A DNA stretch of 64,000 nucleotides. Origin: Moraxella atlantae NBRC 14588. GTDB lineage: Bacteria; Pseudomonadota; Gammaproteobacteria; Pseudomonadales; Moraxellaceae. Position 1 is the first letter of the stretch. Each line of letters opens with the position of its first letter. The position numbers and the translations under genes were made by a program. The stretch covers positions 62,001 to 126,000 of the forward strand of contig NZ_BCUL01000001.1 of NCBI RefSeq assembly GCF_001591265.1, given 5' to 3'. Positions 37,143 through 44,503 of the stretch are shown piece after piece. A model generated the notes under the pieces. It saw only the letters and a list, made by a program, of their open reading frames with translations, was not told the DNA's origin and searched no databases.

Positions 37143-38033
37143 TTAGCCGCGTTTGAGTAATCTATCCAATTTACTGCCTAACCAAGACGATTTTTGCGCA
37201 TGATTGGGGCGGGTGATGGCATTGCCTTTGTAGCGTTTGTGGCTTTTTTTGTTAAATGCGCCAAACGGTTCGGTGCGGTAATTCTCAACCGTGTAGCCTG
37301 CTGCCAACGCTTCGTGATAGTACTGGTCAAAAAGCGCTGCCAAATCCTGCCGAGGATGCGGCAAGATCTGCCCATCAAACCAATGCTGACCGCCCTCTTG
37401 CTGCAGCCGCGGCAATGAATAACGGTGGCTAAACTGCGTACCCATATCCGAATAATGCAAAATCTTAATCGCCTCAATCGGCAGTTCTTCGCCATCAACG
37501 CAATTAAAATGGTCTTGGTACACCTCAACCCATTCAGGATGTTCGCGAAACAGGCGCATCATGTGCTGATGGCTGTCAGGGTCGGCTTGTAGCTTAGCCA
37601 ATGGTGGCAAAACCGCTTGCGCTTTGGCACAATCCCACACACAGGTGCACAGCCGCATCAAATCACCATTGCCTTTGGCAGCGACCACTGCATCCCCAGT
37701 GATGGGGTGTTGCCATAGCTCGTTGATATCGCTTAGCACCAGCATATCGGCATCCATATAAATTGCACGCCCTGCAAAGCCGCAATATTCAGGAATTGCC
37801 CAGCGAAATCCTGAAAATGGCGTTGCCCAGTCTTGCGTGCGCCAGCCGTTGCCTGTTGCAGGGTCGGCATACCAAGCGCTGTTTGGGTCATGCGACAGCT
37901 GCATCCAAATGATTTGCACGGGCTGCTGGGTGTGTTTGTGAATGCTATAATCTAGCACCATCATTTGCTCAAGGTCACTGTTGTTGGGATCACAGCCAAC
38001 AAATATTCGAATGGGTTCTTGATTGTTCATCAT
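37143..38033 (-). CDS. GT8-like glycosyltransferase
   Basis: A 296-residue protein. RIFVGCDPNNSDLEQMMVLDYSIHKHT and AIYMDADMLVLSDINELWQ (DxD motif) resemble GT8-type retaining transferases such as LPS galactosyl- and glucosyltransferases. The C-terminal 40 residues are basic and may contact the membrane. A start at 38033 or 38030 is equally possible (ATGATG). It lies 50 bp upstream of the GT4 gene and 48 bp downstream of the next transferase on the minus strand. A role in outer-core sugar addition is inferred from context. Confidence 0.78.
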   Translation of the reverse strand: MMNNQEPIRIFVGCDPNNSDLEQMMVLDYSIHKHTQQPVQIIWMQLSHDPNSAWYADPATGNGWRTQDWATPFSGFRWAIPEYCGFAGRAIYMDADMLVLSDINELWQHPITGDAVVAAKGNGDLMRLCTCVWDCAKAQAVLPPLAKLQADPDSHQHMMRLFREHPEWVEVYQDHFNCVDGEELPIEAIKILHYSDMGTQFSHRYSLPRLQQEGGQHWFDGQILPHPRQDLAALFDQYYHEALAAGYTVENYRTEPFGAFNKKSHKRYKGNAITRPNHAQKSSWLGSKLDRLLKRG

Positions 38034-38081
38034 ATCTTTTCTTGATGGTTATTTAAATTGATTACAACACTAAAACACACC

Positions 38082-38885
38082 TTACTCACGCCAGTGCTGT
38101 GCTACCCAATCGGTTGGCAAAATAAAATGGCGCAAATGCTTGATCGGATGCTTAAGTTTTTCAGGGGTAAATAAGCGTGCTAAATGGTCTTTGGCATTAT
38201 TGGCAGATTGCTTGTTGTATTTGCCATCAATCGCATTTTGCGGATACAAATCACCAGGAAAAATCACAATACGGGCATCATGTGGCAATTTGGGCGGTAA
38301 CACATAATTGAGTGGAAACGGCTGGCGGCACTTGCGCCGAAAATGCACCACCCATGCTTTGGGGAATAATTTAATGCCGTTGGGCGCGTTTTTGGTGACA
38401 AAACGCTGCTCAAAACGGTATTTATCCGCCACGCCTTGTGGGTCTGCGCGAAATTTTTCCAACAATGGCACCAGGCTACCGACTTTAAATCGGAAACAAG
38501 AGGTTTGCCCAAGCCGTTCTAGTGGGTTGCTTGGGTTGTATGACAACACTGTGTCATCGGGGTTGGCATAACTAAAAAAATCATCGAGATTACCAACAAT
38601 GACGACATCTAAATCCAAAAACAGCACCGTACCCGTGACATCGCCAAGTGTTGCGTTCCATAAGCGCGATTTGGGCCATTTACCCAACGTATTTTTGGGC
38701 ATTGGGATATCACTTGGCGGTAATGGTTGGCATTCGACCTCAGGGCGAATACCATCGGTGTTGTCAGTAAAGCAGACAAAACGAAATGGCGGCGTGATGT
38801 TGCGGCTAACCATGCCATACAGCTTATTGACGTAGCCTGCGCTGTATTTGGTGCCCCATTTGATACAGATGATTTGTTTAAGCAT
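38082..38885 (-). CDS. GT-A-type glycosyltransferase, DLD motif (paralogue of 31998-32792)
   Basis: A 267-residue protein, first gene of the minus-strand half of the locus. KWGTKYSAGYVNKLYGMVSRN and VLFLDLDVVIVGNLDD match the gene at the other edge of the cluster, as do PPKLPHDARIVIFPG and the ending WVAQHWRE. It has an extra segment of about 25 residues near the C terminus. The enzyme probably uses a nucleotide sugar to extend a surface glycan. argC is divergent, 132 bp away, so promoters for both lie in 38886-39017. Confidence 0.8.
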   Translation of the reverse strand: MLKQIICIKWGTKYSAGYVNKLYGMVSRNITPPFRFVCFTDNTDGIRPEVECQPLPPSDIPMPKNTLGKWPKSRLWNATLGDVTGTVLFLDLDVVIVGNLDDFFSYANPDDTVLSYNPSNPLERLGQTSCFRFKVGSLVPLLEKFRADPQGVADKYRFEQRFVTKNAPNGIKLFPKAWVVHFRRKCRQPFPLNYVLPPKLPHDARIVIFPGDLYPQNAIDGKYNKQSANNAKDHLARLFTPEKLKHPIKHLRHFILPTDWVAQHWRE

Positions 38886-39017
38886 GTTAAATCATTGTGA
38901 TAAAAAATTGTTCAATGCGCGACGCGCTTGATGGCATTATACACCGTCTAGTTTTGCTGGTAAATGTGTGCTAAGCTTACGCGCAGTATTCTTTTAGACC
39001 AGCGCATGGGGCAAAAA

Positions 39018-40088
39018 ATGATAAACGTCGGCATCGTGGGTGGCACAGGCTATACGGGCGTTGAGCTGATTCGGTTGTTGAGCCAACATCCCGATGTTAC
39101 CATCACCCAACTCACCTCACGCAGCGAGGCAGGCAGGCGCGTGGCAGATTTATTTGCAAGTTTGCGCGGTGTGTCGGACTTGGTATTTAGTGATTTAGAT
39201 CCCAAACGGTTGGCAGAATGCGATGTGGTATTTTTTGCCACACCACACGGCGTTGCCATGCAGTATGCTGAATTTTTGTTGCAAAATAACACCAAAGTCA
39301 TTGATTTGGCGGCGGATTTTCGTTTGCAATCATTGGAAGATTTTAAAACATGGTATCAGCTAGATCACGCTTGCCCTAAGCTGTTGCGTGAAGCGGTATA
39401 TGGCTTGCCTGAAGTCAATCGTGCGGCGATTAAAAAGGCGCGTGTTGTTGGTAATCCTGGCTGCTACCCAACGACAGCAATTTTGGGCTTAAAGCCGCTT
39501 ATTGACCAACAAAACCAACAACGGCAAGCACTGATTGAGCCGTGGATCATCATTGATGCCAAATCAGGCGTATCAGGTGCAGGCAGACAAGCCAAGATGG
39601 ATTTGTTGTTTAGCGAAACGGCGGACAATTTTAAAGCCTATGGCGTGGCAGGGCATCGACATTTGCCCGAGATCGAGCAAGGTGTGAATGACTTACTTAG
39701 CCAGCATAACCACGCTGTCCAACGCCATGATATCCGTTTTGTGCCGCACCTTGTACCCATGATTCGCGGTATGTTTAGCACCATTCATCTGCGCTTGACA
39801 GATGCAGGGCGCAAGCAAGACTGGCAAGCGTTGTATGAGCAAGCCTATGCCGATGAAACCTTTATTGATATTATGCCGCAAGCTACTTACCCTGACACGC
39901 GTAGCGTACGCGCCAGCAATCGCCTGCGTATTGCCGTGCAGACCTTGCCCGATAGCCTGATGCTGACAATTTTGGTAGTACAGGACAATTTGGTCAAAGG
40001 TGCGGCAGGGCAAGCAGTGCAAAATATGAATTTGATGTTTGAATTGCCCGAAACACACGGACTGACGCTTACGCCTGTGGTGCCGTAG
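39018..40088 (+). CDS. argC: N-acetyl-gamma-glutamyl-phosphate reductase
   Basis: NADPH-dependent reduction of N-acetylglutamyl phosphate to the semialdehyde in arginine synthesis; cytoplasmic, 356 residues. [21 protein letters not shown] is the NADP-binding start of the family, and Cys149 in NPGCYPTT is the catalytic thiol. The frame is open from 38964, with ATG codons at 39006 and 39018; 39018 fits the family and has GGGG six bases upstream. argD, another arginine gene, lies at 48.4 kb on the other strand. Confidence 0.95.
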   Translation: MINVGIVGGTGYTGVELIRLLSQHPDVTITQLTSRSEAGRRVADLFASLRGVSDLVFSDLDPKRLAECDVVFFATPHGVAMQYAEFLLQNNTKVIDLAADFRLQSLEDFKTWYQLDHACPKLLREAVYGLPEVNRAAIKKARVVGNPGCYPTTAILGLKPLIDQQNQQRQALIEPWIIIDAKSGVSGAGRQAKMDLLFSETADNFKAYGVAGHRHLPEIEQGVNDLLSQHNHAVQRHDIRFVPHLVPMIRGMFSTIHLRLTDAGRKQDWQALYEQAYADETFIDIMPQATYPDTRSVRASNRLRIAVQTLPDSLMLTILVVQDNLVKGAAGQAVQNMNLMFELPETHGLTLTPVVP

Positions 40089-40212
40089 TGATGTGACAAA
40101 AGGTGTACACCCAACTACAACGATTGCCTAAAACAGCGCGTGATGATAAATAGCACTGTTTTTTGCGGCAAGATTGTTTATAATGGGCGAATTTACCGCC
40201 CATGCGTGGCAG

Positions 40213-40246
40213 ATTTTTGCCTTTGGTTAATTTTTGCCTTTGGTTA
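40213..40246 (+). repeat. Perfect 17-bp tandem duplication
   Basis: ATTTTTGCCTTTGGTTA occurs twice head to tail (40213-40229 and 40230-40246) in the gap between argC and the next gene. No mismatches separate the copies, suggesting a recent slippage event. Confidence 0.9.
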
Positions 40247-40301
40247 TAAGTCAAGCTGGGCAAATCGCCGATTAATCCAACCAACATACGCAATTATAAT
40301 T

Positions 40302-40349
40302 CATTGTCTGTCTACCGATGCCTATGTAAAACGGTAGACAGACCCAATG
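40302..40349. promoter_or_regulatory. Long dyad at a predicted transcription start
   Basis: GTCTGTCTACCG (40306-40317) and CGGTAGACAGAC (40332-40343) are perfect reverse complements with a 14-nt loop; CATTG (40302-40306) and CAATG (40345-40349) extend the dyad. A perfect -10-like TATAAT is at 40295-40300, so the transcript would begin in the left arm. This suits an operator or a 5'-protective mRNA hairpin. It ends 19 bp before the ATG at 40369. No T run follows. Confidence 0.6.
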
Positions 40350-40368
40350 ACTGGTTTTGAGAATCTTT

Positions 40369-41214
40369 ATGGCATTGCCCGAACCTTCACAACAACCTTT
40401 GCCAACCACCCAAACCACACGGCGCAATGTTTTGCGGCAAAAAAGTGAGCTATCGGGGCTGTTGATAGCGTTTGCTATCAGTTTATTATTGGTTGCGTTA
40501 TTGGCATTGTTGTTTGGGCAGCGCATCGGCTACCAGCGTGCCTTGGGCAAATCTGCCTTGCAAGCGCGGGTTGGCGTGCCAAGTGAAGCGCTAACTGCCA
40601 GCAACGTTAAAGCCTTAAACAGTAAAATCCAGACCTTACAAACCGCGGTCGCCAATGCCCAACAAGAGCGCGATATTAGCCTAAGTAACCTTGATGGCTT
40701 GCGTGAGGATTTAGATAGCTTACGTTTGACCAATTTGCAAGTTCAGCAACAAGATGAGTTTTTGATCAAGGAGCTTGCCAAACGCGGTGGCGCAGAGCTA
40801 CAGCTGATTGGTATTCAAATCGCGCCGTTGCCCGAAAATGCCTTTGAATACCGTTTTGATGTCGGTATGGTAGACCGCTCGGGACAAACCAAAAAACTAA
40901 CACCTAAGCTTACGCTACTTGATGATGTCAATATGGTCGAAGTGCCGATTGAGCCTGCCAGCTATGATATCAACGGCGTGGCGCGGGTGCGTGGTCGCTT
41001 TATTATGCCCAAGGATTTTAAGCCCAAGCAAATCAAAGTGGAATTGGCGGCAGCTAGGCAAAACATCGAGCAGGTGTATGACTGGCAAGAGGGCGAGCGG
41101 CTTGATAATCTGCCGTATTCACTGGCAGAAACACCCAATACCGATGACCGCCCAATTCAAGATAGCAGCCCAGTCGCTAGTGGTGTGAGTGCTGCAAGCA
41201 CTGCCACGCCTTGA
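40369..41214 (+). CDS. Single-pass membrane protein with coiled coil
   Basis: A 281-residue protein of unknown function. After a cytoplasmic stretch there is one membrane helix (about residues 29-53), then a coiled-coil segment (about 75-130, SKIQTLQTAVANAQQERD and following heptads) and a beta-rich domain (about 140-245, YRFDVGMVDRSGQ, ASYDINGVARVRGRF). This layout resembles DUF6776-type proteins of Pseudomonas and relatives, but I hold that only weakly. The start 40369 is chosen over the TTG at 40357. The gene has its own leader dyad and is followed by clpS. Confidence 0.7.
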   Translation: MALPEPSQQPLPTTQTTRRNVLRQKSELSGLLIAFAISLLLVALLALLFGQRIGYQRALGKSALQARVGVPSEALTASNVKALNSKIQTLQTAVANAQQERDISLSNLDGLREDLDSLRLTNLQVQQQDEFLIKELAKRGGAELQLIGIQIAPLPENAFEYRFDVGMVDRSGQTKKLTPKLTLLDDVNMVEVPIEPASYDINGVARVRGRFIMPKDFKPKQIKVELAAARQNIEQVYDWQEGERLDNLPYSLAETPNTDDRPIQDSSPVASGVSAASTATP

Positions 41215-41268
41215 GGTAATCTCAATATAATCCATAGTTAATCAGTGGCAGATCAGTAGCAAATGTGC

Positions 41269-41296
41269 TTGAATTTTCGGGATTTATGCTTACAAT
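41269..41296 (+). promoter_or_regulatory. Candidate clpS promoter
   Basis: TTGAAT (41269-41274) and TACAAT (41291-41296) are 16 nt apart and each matches five (or four) of six consensus bases. The implied start near 41303 lies 28 nt before the clpS ATG at 41331. Confidence 0.5.
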
Positions 41297-41330
41297 AACG
41301 TCATCTTGTCGTCAGTCATTTGCCAAAATT

Positions 41331-41765
41331 ATGCCAACTACCTTAGCTATTTTACCATCCTGTGTTTTTGTGCCTGTTAAGGCAGCCGCCGATTGGCATT
41401 ATCCCAGTCAGCCTACCCACACAACCATCCGCGCCATTGACAATGACATCACGCCTGAGGGTGAGCCACTCGATGATGTCTTGTTGGCAGACCCTGAACT
41501 CAAACGCCCACGGCATTATGCCGTCATCATGTACAATGATGACTATACGCCGATGGAGTTTGTCGTCGGTGTGTTACAAGATCATTTTAAACACAACCTT
41601 GACCAAGCCGTCAGCATCATGCTGGCGATTCATCACGAAGGCAGGGGCATTGCAGGCGTGTACCCCAAAGACATCGCCGAGACCAAAGCCCAAGCCGTCA
41701 ATCGAGAAGCGCGCCAAGCAGGTTTTCCGCTTTTAACCCAAATTGAACCACAGCCTGATGCTTAA
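41331..41765 (+). CDS. clpS: ATP-dependent Clp protease adaptor ClpS
   Basis: N-degron adaptor that binds proteins with bulky N-terminal residues and hands them to ClpA. The binding-pocket sequence YNDDYTPMEFVVGVLQDHF is present, as are the HHEGRGIAGVYPKDIAETKA segment and the C-terminal AREAGFPL-like sequence. The length is 144 residues, about 38 more than E. coli ClpS, owing to a longer N terminus. An earlier TTG-initiated frame from 41265 would overlap a good promoter, so 41331 is preferred; an even later start cannot be excluded. clpA follows 181 bp downstream. Confidence 0.9.
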   Translation: MPTTLAILPSCVFVPVKAAADWHYPSQPTHTTIRAIDNDITPEGEPLDDVLLADPELKRPRHYAVIMYNDDYTPMEFVVGVLQDHFKHNLDQAVSIMLAIHHEGRGIAGVYPKDIAETKAQAVNREARQAGFPLLTQIEPQPDA

Positions 41766-41946
41766 ATCTAGCACAGCAAGGGTTTAAGATGCATTGACAA
41801 AGTATTGTATTGACAAGTAATTTGTGCCACATCGTGCTCTTGATTTTCTGACCATTTAGCCTTATTAATCGATAATCACTTGGTAAGTGTGTGGCGCATT
41901 AAAGCTGTGCCGAGGCTTGCCAAGTCCGCCATAATAAGGATGATTT

Positions 41947-44250
41947 ATGCTAAGTCTAGAACTACAAACCACGCTGCGCGCGGCGGTGACATTGGCAAAA
42001 CAGCGTGCCCACGAGTACCTGACCGTTGAGCATTTGCTGCTTGTGTTATTAGAAAACGACAGCGCGGTCGAGGCATTGGTTGCTTGTGCGGCAAACCTTG
42101 AGCAGCTTGCCAGTGAGCTTAACGCTTATATCGATGAGCATACCCCTGTGGTCAATGATAAAGACGACGTGGCACCGCAGCCAACGCGCAGTTTTGACCG
42201 AATTTTGCAGCGTGCAATTTTTCATGTGCAATCTGCTTCAGGCAACCGTTCGGTTGAGGGCGCAGACTTGCTGGTGTCGATGTTCTCTGAGCACGATACC
42301 TACGCGGTGTATTTGCTGAAAAAACAAAGCATTACCCGTCTTGAGCTGACCCAATACCTGTCACACGGCAACAAAGATAAAGAAAAAACTGCTGACAGCA
42401 CAGGTGAGCCAAGTGCTGAGCGCACTGCCAAAGATCCCTTGACCGAATACGCGACCAACCTTAACCAAAAAGCCGCCAAAGGTAACACCGATCCCTTGAT
42501 TGGGCGCAAACAAGAGATTGAACGCGCGGCGCAAATTCTCTGTCGTCGGCGAAAAAACAATCCGCTGTTGGTTGGTGACCCTGGGGTGGGTAAAACCTCG
42601 ATTGCTGAGGGCTTGGCATGGCTGATTGTCAATAAGCAAGCGCCCAAGCCGCTGCTAGATTCGGTGGTGTATAGCCTTGATATTGGCGCGTTGATTGCGG
42701 GCACCAAATACCGCGGTGATTTTGAAAAACGTATGAAAGCTTTGCTAGATGCGCTTAAAAATAAGCCCAACGCGATTTTGTTTATCGATGAAATTCACAT
42801 GATTATCGGTGCAGGCTCATCGATGAGCAGCAGCATGGATGTGTCAAACTTGATTAAACCTGCGTTGGCGAATGGCGAGCTGCGCTGCATTGGTTCGACC
42901 ACGTTTACCGAATATCGTCAAGTGTTTGAAAAAGACCACGCATTAAGCCGTCGTTTTCAAAAAATTGATGTCAATGAACCAACGGCTGATGAAGCCATTG
43001 ATATTTTGCGCGGATTAAAAGCGCGTTATGAGGATTTTCATCACGTGCGCTATACCGATGAAGCCTTGCAAAGCGCGGTTAATTTGGCGGTCAAACACAT
43101 TCATGAACGCTTTTTGCCCGATAAAGCCATTGATGTGATTGACGAGGCAGGTGCGTTTGTGCGCTTACAGCAGCCGTTGACAAAACTTGACGATGCAGGC
43201 AATGCCGACACACAAGCTCAAGCGCAAACCGAGGCAGCGTTGATTGATGTGCCGCAAATTGAGCATATCGTGGCAAAAATCGCGCGTATTCCGCCAAAAT
43301 CGGTGTCAAGCGATGACAAAACCGTGCTCAAAGACCTAGAAGGTAACCTCAAACACTTGGTTTTTGGGCAAGATGAAGCCATCAAAACTTTGGCAGATGC
43401 CATCAAGCTATCGCGCGCAGGGCTTAAGCCTGAGGATAAGCCGATTGGTTCGTTCTTGTTTGCTGGCCCAACGGGTGTGGGTAAAACTGAAGTTAGCCGT
43501 CAGTTGGCGAATTTACTCGGCATTGAATTGGTACGCTTTGATATGTCTGAATACATGGAAGCGCATACCGCGTCACGCTTGATTGGTGCGCCGCCAGGCT
43601 ATGTGGGCTTTGATCAAGGCGGCTTATTGACCGAAAAAATCAACCAGTTTCCACACTGTGTGTTGCTGCTGGATGAAATTGAAAAAGCGCATCCTGATGT
43701 GTTCAACCTGTTGCTACAAGTCATGGACCACGGTGCCTTGACCGATAACAACGGGCGTACGGCAAGCTTTAAGCAAGTCATTTTGATCATGACTACTAAC
43801 GTTGGTGCAGAAAGTATCAGCCGTAACACGATGGGCTTTACCCAACAAGATCACAGCCGCGACAACAGCGAGGCGATCAAACGCACGTTTACGCCTGAAT
43901 TTCGCAACCGTTTAGACGCGGTGATTCACTTCAATCCGTTGTCTAAAGATGTGATTGTGTCGGTGGTTGATAAGTTCTTGGTTGAGCTACAAGCACAGCT
44001 TGATGACAAAAAAGTCGTGCTAGAAATTGACGACGGCGTACGTGATTACTTGGCGGACAAAGGCTATGACCGTTTGATGGGTGCGCGTCCGATGGGTCGC
44101 TTGATCCAAGATGAAATCAAAAAACCGTTGGCAGAGATGATTTTGTTTGGTGATTTAACCGAAGGCGGTACAGTTTCGGTACGCATGAATGCCGATGACA
44201 GCGGCATTGATCTGGTCGTCACCGACGGCGCGGCAGCAGATAACGCCTAA
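41947..44250 (+). CDS. clpA: ATP-dependent Clp protease ATP-binding subunit ClpA
   Basis: AAA+ unfoldase that feeds substrates to ClpP, 767 residues (E. coli 758). The N-terminal Clp repeat domain spans residues 1-145, the first ATPase has Walker A GDPGVGKT at 210-217, and the second has GPTGVGKT at 507-514 with Walker B LLLDEIEKAHPD. The ClpP-contact loop region lies in the second domain. AAGGAT precedes the ATG. Its pairing with clpS is the standard arrangement; clpP is not in the window. Confidence 0.97.
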   Translation: MLSLELQTTLRAAVTLAKQRAHEYLTVEHLLLVLLENDSAVEALVACAANLEQLASELNAYIDEHTPVVNDKDDVAPQPTRSFDRILQRAIFHVQSASGNRSVEGADLLVSMFSEHDTYAVYLLKKQSITRLELTQYLSHGNKDKEKTADSTGEPSAERTAKDPLTEYATNLNQKAAKGNTDPLIGRKQEIERAAQILCRRRKNNPLLVGDPGVGKTSIAEGLAWLIVNKQAPKPLLDSVVYSLDIGALIAGTKYRGDFEKRMKALLDALKNKPNAILFIDEIHMIIGAGSSMSSSMDVSNLIKPALANGELRCIGSTTFTEYRQVFEKDHALSRRFQKIDVNEPTADEAIDILRGLKARYEDFHHVRYTDEALQSAVNLAVKHIHERFLPDKAIDVIDEAGAFVRLQQPLTKLDDAGNADTQAQAQTEAALIDVPQIEHIVAKIARIPPKSVSSDDKTVLKDLEGNLKHLVFGQDEAIKTLADAIKLSRAGLKPEDKPIGSFLFAGPTGVGKTEVSRQLANLLGIELVRFDMSEYMEAHTASRLIGAPPGYVGFDQGGLLTEKINQFPHCVLLLDEIEKAHPDVFNLLLQVMDHGALTDNNGRTASFKQVILIMTTNVGAESISRNTMGFTQQDHSRDNSEAIKRTFTPEFRNRLDAVIHFNPLSKDVIVSVVDKFLVELQAQLDDKKVVLEIDDGVRDYLADKGYDRLMGARPMGRLIQDEIKKPLAEMILFGDLTEGGTVSVRMNADDSGIDLVVTDGAAADNA

Positions 44251-44288
44251 TGGCGGTTTAAATTGAGCCGCTTAAATTCTGCCTCAAT

Positions 44289-44325
44289 AAAAAATGCCTC
44301 TGTTTGAATACAGGGGCATTTTTTT
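44289..44325. terminator. Bidirectional terminator between clpA and the nrdA lipoprotein gene
   Basis: AATGCCTCTG pairs with CAGGGGCATT (one G-U) around an 8-nt loop, flanked by A residues on the left and seven T residues on the right. It serves clpA on the plus strand and the converging nrdA transcript on the minus strand. Confidence 0.9.
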
Positions 44326-44362
44326 ATCGTTCAAAAAATAGCCTAAGTAAGCAGCCGTCTAA

Positions 44363-44503
44363 TTATTGTGGCAAGCGGATTGGAATTGGGCTGTCATAAT
44401 GCTGCGGATAGGCTTGGCAACCGCTGGCACCTGTTAGCACAGCTAGCAGCATGCCTAAGCCGATTGCCATTTTCCAACCGTGTATTCGCTTAACATTCAA
44501 CAT
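44363..44503 (-). CDS. Small predicted lipoprotein coupled to nrdA
   Basis: A 46-residue frame whose ATG shares one base with the nrdA stop (TGATG), a classic coupled-translation junction. It has a basic N terminus (MLNVKRIHGWK), a hydrophobic run MAIGLGMLLAVLTGA and a lipobox-like ASGC with Cys29, leaving a 17-residue mature tail with a Tyr/Pro-rich end. This is the pattern of a Sec-exported lipoprotein; the lipobox is imperfect (Ala at -3). It ends 38 bp before the shared terminator. I know of no family; a non-coding interpretation cannot be excluded. Confidence 0.6.
   Translation of the reverse strand: MLNVKRIHGWKMAIGLGMLLAVLTGASGCQAYPQHYDSPIPIRLPQ

Noticed and set aside
40140-40337. 65-codon frame over the leader upstream of 40369
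   Set aside because: It runs through the tandem repeat and dyad, has no ribosome site and a composition unlike coding DNA.
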